From: Siphonodentalium dalli | Taxonomy: Eukaryota; Mollusca; Scaphopoda; Gadilida; Siphonodentaliidae | DNA length: 64,000 nucleotides | Assembly (NCBI GenBank): GCA_032622095.1 | Contig: CP136067.1 | Location: 54,599,899 to 54,663,898 of the forward strand | Direction of reading: 5' to 3' | In this document: piece by piece, positions 48,140 to 58,013 of the stretch | How the letters are laid out: the number at the start of each line of letters is the position of its first letter | How positions within the stretch are numbered: position 1 is the first letter of the stretch | The notes under the pieces: generated by a model | Told to the model about the DNA's origin: nothing | The model's input: the letters and a program-made list of their open reading frames with translations, nothing else | The model's database searches: none | Made by a program: the position numbers and the translations under genes

Positions 48140-49330
48140 GTTTAGCACAGACCACAGTCCACTTCACTCATCCGATCATCACCAAACTTCATATTTATCT
48201 TGATATTGATCTATCAGATGAGAGCTATCAAATATTGTTTTAATTTCATAGGAAAAAATGGTCGCCAGCGGCCATATTGCATTTACGTTATATTTTATCG
48301 CGTCATGTCGATATCTAGTATTACTTAGAAATTTCACCTTTCCAGATTCATAATTGCTCCATTGACTGTAACAGATGAAATTATTCCCCTCTTCGGATAG
48401 AGTGTCACTGAAACTTTATTTTGTCAGACTGTCTGTATAATCACTGATTATATATGGCAATAATCTGTAATAAGATGTAGCACTATTTTATTTTATATTT
48501 ACATGCAGTGCTGTTTTTATACATCAATTCTAATCCCCCTAGATCATCATGTGATCGATCATACATCGCGCGAGGACCTGGTTGAATTAAGGGGGTTTTA
48601 TGGATCACTTCTGTCCTCAAGCTAGATTATACTTATGACATTTAATGGCATGTTTTCTAACGTGGAGGGTTAGATATGCTTGAGAAACCACCACTCTTTA
48701 ATTCACACCAAGTTCTCAGCTGTCATGTTCGGATATTAGAACCCATAGCCATGATATATGGTTTATTTTGTGTATACTAGTAATATAGTTATTTCCAGTA
48801 CCTTTATATACCAGTACTGTGTATAACAATGCATATAAATTAATCCATGTATACATGTATATTGATTCAACGGATTCAGTGGTTTTGTCCATCAGTCTAT
48901 CAAATTTGCGGGGAAAACATGGCCACAAGCAGTACACCCTGCTAAATTTCGAATTTGAATCAATTGGCGCACCCCGCAGCCAGCTTTTATTGGAGAACTT
49001 TTTCTTATGTGGATATTTTGGGTCACCGCTAGATGTGAGCCATATTTTGTTCTCAAACTGTCCTTGTGAAGACATCACTGCCAGCGGTGATCTTCAATTT
49101 TACTATTTTTATGGCTAAATAATTTGGTTGATCCTACAGACGAGACCCCTTGTCCGATCGTCATCAGATTCCACAATTATCTTCTGGATAACCAGGGTGA
49201 GAGTAATCTAATTTTCCCGAATTTCGTTAAAAAACATTACCACAGGCAGCAATTTGGTATCTTACTCTTTGATCCTTTTTTGCATGACTGAATTGTTTAG
49301 CAACTGTACAGACATATCCCTCATCTGATT
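48140..49330. repeat. Decayed relative of the 155-bp minisatellite
   Basis: Fragments CACTCATCCGATCATCACCA, AACTTCATAT, GAGAGCTATCAAAT, GCCAGCGGCCATATTG and TTGAATCAATTGGCGCACCC match words of the 20940-23000 array, but units are strongly diverged. Confidence 0.6.
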
Positions 49331-49569
49331 TTTATATACATGTATATCTCTTCATGCGGATAGCCAGTATTACGTAGGTACTTCAACTTTCTGCATTCCT
49401 GTCATCATTTGAAATATAAAAATTTACCTGATACATGCACCCTTCAAAATTTGTTTCGTCGTATCTATTTTAATGACCCGTATGGTAATATTGATACAGA
49501 TATATTTGTCAAACATTTCTTTGTACAATATACAGGTATTTAGTTTGTAACTAAATCTAGAAATATATA

Positions 49570-50030
49570 ATAGTAGCTCGTGGACCCCACTTCGTCCGGG
49601 ATGTTCCCCTCTGATTTTCGGAGAAATGCGCGATTTAACCTTGAATTGACTATTTTAAAGGTGAAGGTCATGTCGGGGTCACGATTTGACCCGTCCAAAA
49701 CACTCCCCGGACAAAAGTCACGACAAAAGTACCCGTCGAAATCCGCCCGGCTTTATACCCGATTTGACCTTGAATTGACAATTTTGAATGTCAAGATCAG
49801 GTCAGGGTCATGATTTGACCCACCCGAAACACTCCTGGGACAAAAGTAACAGTAGGTATCAAATTTCGTTGAAATACTTCCGTTTTACCAGATTTGACCT
49901 TGAATTGATCTTTTTGAATGTCAAAGTCAGGTCGGGATCAAGATTTGACCCGTCCAAAATACTCCCTGGAAATAATTTCCCCTAGGTATCAAATTTCGTC
50001 AAATCTGTCCGGCAGTTTTCCCGGCCATAG
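49570..50030. repeat. 130-bp tandem repeat, second locus
   Basis: Same unit as 29870-30430: GGTATCAAATTTCG words at 49855 and 49985 (130 bp apart), GATTTGACCC, and AAGGTGAAGGTCATGTCGGG. The first unit has an internal deletion. Opens with GTGGACCCCACTTCGTCCGG, equivalent to the other array's opening. A further diverged GACTTCGTTCGGGC opening follows at 50090. Confidence 0.8.
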
Positions 50031-50399
50031 CTAACAGACAAACAGACAGACAAATGTCCAAAATATATATTAAACTAGCTGATGTACTCGACTTCGTTCG
50101 GGCTAGTTAGGGATTTTTTTGTGATCGCCTCCATCTGGACAGTACCCAGTATATACAGCGTCTGGCCAAACTATTGTTCAATTGGTCCAGAAACATGCCT
50201 ATATCAGCACGTTCGAGAACATGGTCCCACGTGAAATTGGACCCGTCCATATTGCTCCCGGGATCGAAGTAGTCCTACACACAAATTTTTAGTCGGATCG
50301 GTCAAGGTCCAGAAACATGCCTATGAGCGAGGTCAAGTTGACACGTTAAATACCAAATTCGAGCAGTGTTAGAGTCTATAACACATACACACATGCATT

Positions 50400-50625
50400 C
50401 ACGCATACACACATACATACATACATACAGACAGGTGTTTCAAAATGTATAATCGATAGCTACAACAATTCTATGGTAGATAGTTCACGGCCGACCTGAT
50501 GCATGCATCTTAGTTTTCTTGTTCACACCTGTCAGCCTGATAACATCTCAATGATGTCTCAACATCTGATGACTGTGTATTTATATTAACTCTCTCTCTC
50601 TCCCTCTCTGTCTGTCTGTAGCTAA
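50400..50625. repeat. Microsatellites (CATA)n and (CT)n
   Basis: CATACATACATACATACAGA near 50410-50430 and a CTCTCTCTCTCCCTCTCTGT run near 50589-50620. Confidence 0.75.
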
Positions 50626-50629
50626 TACA

Positions 50630-51940
50630 ATTGACTGAATCTGCTGGTGGGAGAGATCCTATGAGTTATGAGATGAGATTGGGGTGGGATGCTGTTGGTT
50701 GAGGGCAGGGTGGTGGTCTGGGTCATGTGGGGGGGGGGGGGGTGATGGAAAGGAAAGTTTCCATGATTTCATTAAAAAAGATTTTCATAACTCTGCTGAT
50801 GTTACAACGGTATTAGTTTTGCATTATTCGATCGACAACTGACCTAACATAAAATTGTCGAAATCAAGGCCGTAGAACAGCTGTAGAAATGTATTTTTAC
50901 AGCGATAACGCTATGCCCACAAGCAGACTTGGTATTAAAATGAAGTTTATCATCTATTGCACAGCAAGAGACCGATTAACCCACCCATGCGAAGGTGCCA
51001 TGAAACACGAAAAACTGCGTTCGACGTCAATGTTTAGAATTTAGATTTCTCGATGAATATGCTAGCAAACAACAAGTGTTAGGTATCCAATGACAGTGGA
51101 ATACTGCGCATTCGTTTTTAGCTACAATATGGCTGTTTTAGAACGAATAATGTAATGGCGAACTCGCAAACACGCGCCGATGAAAACAGCTAAAAAATAG
51201 ACTCGATGTTTACAATAACAGGATCGATTTCAGCTGATATATTCCATATAATTGTCCGAACCCGAACAAAAATTGTTTCTGAACCTGAACAAAATCATCG
51301 GAAATATTGCGAATCTGAACCTGAACATTTTGAAATTTTCAAAGGTCGTTTTTCGGAGTTAGACAATAACAAATATCGCCGGTTTTGCACTCCGAAGATG
51401 TGTGGTAACCTAATCTACCCACGACAATACATAAATTTGCGGATCCATGAGCCCAGGGCCAAAAAATTACGAAAAAGCGAACATTTCGCCGCCTCGAAAA
51501 AATTTCGAAATTTATGATGACTTGACACGCCAAATGCAACATTTCACATGCCTGTCATACGAAAGACATGTTACGTATGTGTTGGGCATACAAATTCCTA
51601 CATAACTGTTTAAAGGTGTATCACCGAAAGATGTCGTTAATTGATGCTTGAAGACAATATATACACTTACCGTTTATCCTGTCCACTGGGCGCCGCCATC
51701 TTGAAACGTACGAACCTAAACGGGTATCCGACAGTGACTATTGGCTTGGCTTATTTCAGAATCAAATAAGTCGGATATATATGAACCTATGTGAAAATTT
51801 ATGTGCAAATGTGCGCGAAGCGCACACGGGAGCTGCAGGCCCCTAACGCACAACGGGAGCTGCATTCCCCTAACGAACAAAGGGGGCCTGTTTCAGCTAG
51901 TGTAAAATAATTAAATTGAATATTGAATATTATGGCTCAA
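50630..51940. other. Non-coding, no gene recognised
   Basis: Holds a G run near 50730-50742, GAACCTGAACA-type short repeats at 51258-51330, and a duplicated GGGAGCTGCA..CCCCTAACG motif at 51828-51880. A 103-codon open frame at 51206-51517 is explained by the short repeat. Intronic relative to the sulfotransferase. Confidence 0.45.
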
Positions 51941-51944
51941 TTAC

Positions 51945-52218
51945 CTGAATGTGCCATCGATATATTGCAATACCGGGCCAAATTCTTTGTGTCTACGGAA
52001 AGCTTCGCTCAGTCCAGTCAATGGTTCAAACACGTAGAAGACACCATGATGGTTGTCAAGAAGGCTTCCAGCAAATGTTGAACCACCACGCATATAGGCT
52101 AAAAGAATGACTCCTGTTGTTTTGGTCGGTTTCGGTGCGGCAGTCAACCTCGGCATGCCACTGCCGATGAAGTGATTCAACAAGAAGTAATTCTTGATTC
52201 TCGGGATTCTCAGGTCAA
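51945..52218 (-). CDS. Carbohydrate 6-O-sulfotransferase, 5'-PSB exon
   Basis: Acceptor CTTTCTTTCTAG, exon from 52218 down to 51945, donor CAG|GTAATT. Codes about 90 residues. TTGVILLAYMRGGSTFAGSL is the 5'-phosphosulfate-binding loop: canonical RSGSSF appears as RGGSTF, with R at 52090-52088. It is followed by LDNHHGVFYVFEPLTGLSEA, equal to the VFYLFEPL block that follows the loop in CHST enzymes. The exon ends in phase 2 (AG|A), exactly what the exon at 27159 needs, so the two join in frame (Arg-His-Val-Ser-Met-Lys) to give about 351 residues. Family members are usually about 390-480 aa, so 40-130 N-terminal residues including the transmembrane anchor lie in unlocated upstream exon(s). Confidence 0.85.
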
Positions 52219-52717
52219 CTAGAAAGAAAGGAAGTTGCAATTTAACCGTTTCTTTACTGAATGGAGAGATGCATGTTCTCAGCTATATCCGGTATGTATT
52301 ATATCGCAGGTAGGTGTAATGATCCCCGAAATGAAAAAGTTGCCGCTTATAGTCTATATCGGCAGTTACTTATTATTATTGTTTTTTTTTTTTTTTTACA
52401 GTTTTACCATTCTTTTTATTTAAGCAAATGTTGGGCTCATTTCCTGGTACAGTGTATTACATTTGAACAACAGCTGCACTTAACGATTTATTATATTATA
52501 ACATAATACATTATTTCATACGACAGATACATTAACATAGTAATCATTAATTAATACAAAGTCTTCAATAGCCAGATAAATATCCGACCGAATCTAAATA
52601 TGCTAGCATTGCCAACTGCCCTTAATTCTCTGTAAACCCTCTTGAAGTGACGCAGTCTGTTGTTGACGCTCCTGTATTTTCTGTTGTGGTCTGACACGGC
52701 CGCCGTTGCTTCTTGTA

Positions 52718-52800
52718 ATAATAATAATAATAATATTTATATAGCGCCTATCCCCCGTATATAAGGGGCCCTAAGCGCTTTACACATTATATAAATACAC
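52718..52800. repeat. ATAATAAT...TATATAGCGC dispersed repeat
   Basis: TAATAATAATAATAATATTT then ATATAGCGCCTATCC and CCTAAGCGCTTTACA. This arrangement of (AAT)n plus TATATAGCGC and AAGCGCTTTACA is a common interspersed repeat pattern in marine invertebrate genomes (from general knowledge); the family is not named here. Confidence 0.6.
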
Positions 52801-52960
52801 AAGAAATGCACATGCAAAATAATCAATAGATATGTGGAATTATATATACTAGTAATAAGATTTTGTTATTACGCCACATCGTGGTGTTGCTTGGTACGCA
52901 GATTTTGATATTCTGTGGTCCAATCATGTCTGTGGTGCAGTGGGCGAATAGAATTTTTTT

Positions 52961-53420
52961 TTGTACCTTACTCAATCGTACCGATAGAATCACGTAGATG
53001 CTGAATTTGTAAAATTAACGCGTGGTGTATAATATGTTTTTGAAAATATGACTCAGTCGTATCGATAGTCAGGACAGGCTGAAATTGTAAACTTAAAGTC
53101 ACCGGTGTAATAATATGTTGTTGAAAATATAAATAATCTGATAGCCTGAAAATAATGTACAACCCATTGGGAGCCCCTGGTAATACATCGTCGGAGATTT
53201 TGTTTTTGTACCTTAGTCAATCGTACCGATAGAATCACGTAGATGCTGAATTTGCAAAGTTAACACCACCGGTGTATAATATGTTTTTGAAAATATGACT
53301 CGATCGTATCGATAGTCAGGACAGGCTGAAATTGTAAACTTAAAGTCACCGGTGTAATAATATGTTGTTGAAAATATAAATAATCTGATAGCCTGAAAAT
53401 AATATACAACCCATTGGGAA
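52961..53420. repeat. Tandem duplication, 245-bp unit
   Basis: TTGTACCTTA.TCAATCGTAC, CGATAGAATCACGTAGATGC, AAAATATGACTC, CGATAGTCAGGACAGGCTGA and TACAACCCATTGGGA all recur at 245-bp spacing (for example 52961/53206, 53158/53403). Near-identical, so recent. Confidence 0.82.
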
Positions 53421-53696
53421 ACCCTAGCTGATGTAGTGAAGTGAATTATGGGTAATTTTATGCCTGTTCTATTGTGATAACCGCCATCTTTTATGAAATG
53501 TCACCAAGATTTCTCCACTCTATTCTCTTAAAATGCACCCTAATCGGTCAAATTCTTTTGATAATTCTATCTAAATACATCTTAGCTACTATTCGGATCT
53601 GCTGTCCCGGTCGAAAAAGGTTTAGTTTGACCAAAACGGCTATTGACAAAAGTTTGTTTATAAAATAGCGTATGACCGGCCGTACTACACGCTGTA

Positions 53697-54823
53697 ATTT
53701 TTTTATCGAAAACAAATTCAATTTCTTCCATCTAAAACATAATTACGCGCTGGACTCTGTCATTTTAAGAATGTATAAGTATTACACACAGACCCACGAA
53801 GTCTCAACTCAAAATTTTGAAAAATGACAGTTGTATCGACATAAAACGATTTTAATGGCAAATCCCATGTTAAATTTTATCATCGAAAAAAATTCATTTC
53901 TTCCATCTAAAACATAATTATGTGCTGTACCCTATCATTTTAGGAATATATAAGTATCCCACCCAGACACACAAAGTCTCAGCTTAAAATTTTGAAAAAA
54001 TAAGAGATTTATCAACATAAATCGATTTGTATGGCAGATCCCATATTAAATAAATTTTAGGGCCCTGCAAATGTTTTCTGAGCTGTTCCATATTGGGCAC
54101 CAGAGTCCATATTTGACCGGTTCAACCTGATAATTGTGCGATAGTACAGTCGCGTTACTTTATACGTCAACATTGGTCATTATCACTCGGCAAATTTATT
54201 TTGGTCTATCGTATCAACCCCTATTTCCCCCACGTAGCCTGACTAAGTGTCAACATTGGTCTTTATCGCTCCACTAATTTGTATCGTTTCATCAGTATGA
54301 ATTCCATAACCAATTATCCACATATAACCAACCCAACCTCTAATCCCGGTCTAATTTATTTATTATTTTCATCGCTATAGTCACGTTACGTAATATTTTA
54401 TCGTGTGATACTTGTACTTATATGTCTATGGTATTACTATAGTATACCGTATACGTATATCAATAGCTATTCCTTTCTATATAATTCTGGTGCCATCTAT
54501 AGAGATAGAGATAATTTCATACCCCCCCCCCCAATTTTATATCATTGCTGCTTTAGTACAGTCGCGATGCATTACATGCCAACATCGCTCCACTAATTTA
54601 TGTCAGTTCATCGGTACGAACCCCTTTTTCTCCGAGTCCATATAACCAACCCAACATCTTATCCCGGCCTAAATTATTATTTTTATTTTCATCGGTATAG
54701 TTGTGTTACATACATATTTTTAGCATTTGATTCTAATTTGTATTGTACCACTATAGAAGTCCATAAATGACTATTCTGGCACTATATAGAGATGACTAAG
54801 ATTCTGACACCCCCCTATTTTAT
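53697..54823. repeat. Two further local tandem duplications
   Basis: A 175-bp unit repeats at 53697-54050 (ATTTCTTCCATCTAAAACAT at 53721 and 53896). A longer diverged unit spans 54143-54535 and 54552-54823 (GTACAGTCGCG, CGCTCCACTAATTT, ATATAACCAACCCAAC, TTATCCCGG, ATTTTCATCG). No exon recognised. Confidence 0.7.
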
Positions 54824-54829
54824 AGCCTT

Positions 54830-55450
54830 GTTCACAGTGGCCTGTAACGCGCTCCGCTGTCCGCCCCTCTTTTGCACTGCCCATATACGCCGCTCTATTA
54901 TACGCGCCTTCTTCGCGTTAATGGAACATTATATAGACAAGGGGCTCTGTCGAAATTCAACGTTTCACCATAGCTCGGGAGTCGCACAAATTTAGCCCAT
55001 TCACCCCAGTAATGATAACGATATATACACGGATGGATCGGCAAAGAATTCATCTTTCAATAAATACCACAAACTCCCATCAGAAACATTCATACACGTT
55101 GCATTTGATAAAATTTTAACCACCGAATATTGTCTCCGGAGAGCGTATTTTTTCGATTTGATCCGGCTCAGACAGCAATGGACGCATTTGTATCGAAATT
55201 CACCACCCATGCAGTTTACTATCATTAAAAATCGTTCAAACGATCAACTAAATATCTGGAACTTATAGTGAATTATTGTCGGCTAATAATTTATTTACTC
55301 ATACAAATCAACACATTGTCAGTAAACAATTCTAATAGAGGAGAAATCTGTCGATAATTCCAACTTTAAAAAAGAAATTTGTCAAGTGACACAGTTCCTA
55401 AGTTTAATCGATTCATTGTGACCTGACCTTTCCATGACTGACAGAGTAGA
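54830..55450. other. Non-coding, no gene recognised
   Basis: Slightly more GC-rich start (54835-54920) then AT-rich DNA. No domain, splice or repeat signal that could be supported. Confidence 0.4.
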
Positions 55451-55452
55451 AA

Positions 55453-55545
55453 CAGCCAATCACCGCTCAGTGTTAGAATCGAGGTCAGGTCATAATGAAT
55501 ATTAAAATGAGGACCTCGATTCTAACACTGAGCGGTGATTGGCTG
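55453..55545. repeat. Perfect 34-bp inverted repeat
   Basis: Arms 55453-55486 (CAGCCAATCACCGCTCAGTG...GAGGTC) and 55512-55545 (its exact inverse) around a 25-base AT-rich loop. Thirty-four matching bases without a mismatch indicate either very recent origin or selection. Followed at 55577-55618 by a (CCCG)n tract. Confidence 0.85.
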
Positions 55546-55576
55546 TCAATAAACGGTTGAGTTATAAGCAAAACAC

Positions 55577-55618
55577 GTCGCCCGCCCGCCCGCCGCCCGC
55601 CCGCCCACCCGCCCACCG
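55577..55618. repeat. (CCCG)n tract, G-rich on the - strand
   Basis: CGCCCGCCCGCCCGCCGCCC followed by more CCCG/CCCA units. The complementary strand has repeated GGG blocks compatible with a G-quadruplex. Confidence 0.7.
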
Positions 55619-55659
55619 TCCCTATCAAACTATAAGTCGAGTTTAAAACTCGACTAAAA

Positions 55660-55810
55660 ATTACCCATAATTCTGCTGTGGTTAATTGGTCAATTACTGT
55701 TGGCATTACTGTAGCCCATATAAGGATGTGAGGTCTAATGATAACTCCATCTACATACAGTAATGTCCAAAGTAATTGACCACTTAACCACAGCAGAATT
55801 ATGGCGTCCA
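55660..55810. mobile_element. Two Tc1/mariner-like MITE halves
   Basis: ACCCATAATTCTGCTGTGGT..GGCATTACTGTA at 55662-55713 and TACAGTAATG..CCACAGCAGAATTATGG at about 55757-55804: two half-elements with ends facing each other, matching the family at 3961 and 18772. Confidence 0.6.
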
Positions 55811-56299
55811 ATATGGTCTACCTAATTCTGCTCCAAAAACATGTATATTGAATATATGGATGTTCACCAAATCAATTACTTGCAAAGCCACAGCCATAAC
55901 TATTTCCCTCCATAGTAATTCTCAAAACAACTTCTTAAGAACAATTGACCAGGTCAGTCGCGCAATTATTGGAAGAGCCACGGTCAATAATTTTGTTTTT
56001 AAACCAAATTTTACATTTAAATTATTGCTTTATTTAACCCAAAAAAAAATATTAATTGAGAAAATTAACTTTTACTACTTGCTAAATTTTATCTTTTAAT
56101 TAAAGAAGATATAATTGAGAGGATATACACACATAGTTAGGGAATTGTGATTACAGTATCACTGCCCTTAGACATTTGCACTAAGTTGAAAAATCTTCTC
56201 AAGCAATAAACCATTGTGTATACAGATTTGTGATATATTGTTGAGAAATGAATCATACTACTATGAATGGAATTACATGTAATGTGAACTATAACTAAG

Positions 56300-56624
56300 G
56301 CTGAAGGGGTCACTCTCACCAAAAAAAGTGCTGAAGGGTACACAGGATTTGAAAATGTGCCGAAGGGTGCACAGGGTTTGTGATCGGCACGGACACCATT
56401 AGTTAAATTGTGTTTATGAAAGTCTGGCGCCCATTAGCAGTTTGTTTTCAGAAGAATTAAATATTCATTGGAACATAAACAATTATTCTCTAACAGAAAT
56501 CATGGCAGATACGAAGACTGAATGTCCTTCAGAATGACATTTCAAACCCTGTGTACCCTTCAGCACATTTTGAAAATCCTGTGTACCCTTCAGCACTTTT
56601 TTTGGTGAGAGTGACCCCTTCAGC
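56300..56624. mobile_element. Foldback MITE with 9-bp TSD
   Basis: 325 bp, with ~82-bp inverted repeats starting GCTGAAGGGGTCACTCTCAC. The direct duplication ATAACTAAG is at 56291-56299 and 56625-56633. Each arm contains GCTGAAGGGTACACAGG twice. A 9-bp TSD with long TIRs is Mutator/MULE-like; no transposase. Inserted in the region just upstream of the LINE. Confidence 0.82.
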
Positions 56625-56639
56625 ATAACTAAGTGGGAA

Positions 56640-57105
56640 GTGTGATAACAGTATCACTGCCCTCAGTCATCCAATTAGTTGAGACAAAATTCAATTACAT
56701 GCCATAAAGTAGAGGATAAACTTCATTTCGAAACAGTAATAGTATATCGATACAATAAATTCCTATATTCAAATACCAATATCAGTGGAGAGGATGTCTT
56801 CAGCCAAGAGATGACATAAAACATAAAACTCAAGCCTGAAGTATATAAACTCAAGTTCCACAAACATTGGGTATTGTGATTGGAGCAATTCTACTGTGAT
56901 ATTCAGTTATGATTATGCATAATGTATTCCAAGCAACTAATCTGTGTTTATAATAGGGAGGTGTGAAAACAGTATTCACTGCCCTTAGACAATTTCTTAT
57001 AAATGCGAAGTAATGGATTAATTTATGTGGATTTAGCAACTTTACAGGAATAGGATAAATACTTTCTTAACTTATCAATAAATAAGTGCTAATAGGCATA
57101 AAAAC
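56640..57105. other. Probable 5' region of the LINE
   Basis: A word near AACAGTATCACTGCCCTTAG occurs at about 56150, 56645 and 56963, each before a diverged AT-rich stretch. With the MITE removed the spacings are about 159 and 318 bp, suggesting decayed 5'-UTR repeats of the LINE. The true 5' end was not found. Confidence 0.4.
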
Positions 57106-57994
57106 ATGCCACCAAAGGATAGAAGAAACCTTCGTGGGAAGAAGGGTAAAGGAGAAAAATGGGAATGCACATATTGTCGGCAGATGTTTGAAGATGAAGC
57201 AGACAGCCTTCAGTGCGAAACTTGCGAAAGCTGGGTGTGCCTGAACTGCACAAGGGTTCCAAGAGCGGTGTACGATGCATTGGCAGCAGCAGGGGAATCA
57301 AGTTTCAGATGGGTGTGCAAAGTAGATGAAAAATCTCTACCAACATTGAAAGAAATAAATACAACCCTTACAAGTTTGAAATTGGACAACGAAGTAAGAT
57401 TTGGTAAAATTGAACAGCAAGTCAAAGAGGTAGAGGAGAAAATGAGTGACAAAGTAAAAGAAGAGGTGACGGGGTTAAAAAAAGACTTAGTCAAAGAAAT
57501 ATCATCAGAAATAGAGAAGAAATTCCAACAACAATTTGACGAAAGATACCGGGAAATGGAGGATAGAAGAAGCAGAGCGAATAATGTTTGTCCCTATCTC
57601 AAAAGACAAGAATCCACAAAAAAGAAAACAAGATGACAAAGACGTAGTGATGGAGATTTATAAAGAAGTCGCACCGGAAGTCACCCCGAACATACGGAAC
57701 ATCTACAGATTGGGAAAAATCAGTGCAACAAACAATGATGTACCACCTCTGAAGGTAGTAATCGAGGACAGGACAGATAAAAAAAAACTGCTGACAAATG
57801 CGCACAAGATCAAGGAAGCAAAAAACAAGAGCCTTCAAAACATTAGCGTGCAGAGAGATCAGACAGAAGAACAAAGAACGGAGAGAAAGAAATTACGGGA
57901 GGAACTAAAAGAACTAAATGAGACAGAAAAACTATACGCCATCAAGAATGGCAAGATAGTGAAAATTCAAGAAGATACAGAGACCCCCTCCTAA
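57106..57994 (+). pseudogene. LINE ORF1: PHD-like finger and coiled coil, one frameshift
   Basis: Starts MPPKDRRNLRGKKGKGEKWE at ATG 57106. Cysteines at residues 21, 24, 37, 40, 45 and 48 (CTYC, CETC, CLNC) form a PHD-like zinc-binding module. Residues ~78-160 are a charged coiled coil (KIEQQVKEVEEKMSDKVKEE). Near 57580 the frame shifts by one base: EDRRSRANN continues in the next frame as FVPISKDKNPQKRKQDDKDV, and ends EDTETPS at 57994. Such ORF1 proteins bind element RNA in CR1-like LINEs. Reading straight through the first frame stops at 57636. Confidence 0.8.
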
Positions 57995-58013
57995 CAAGAA
58001 TTTTAACGCACCA

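Noticed and set aside
51206..51517. 103-codon frame containing SEPEQN/SEPEHF
   Set aside because: Explained by GAACCTGAACA short repeats; no homology recognised and no conserved splice sites.
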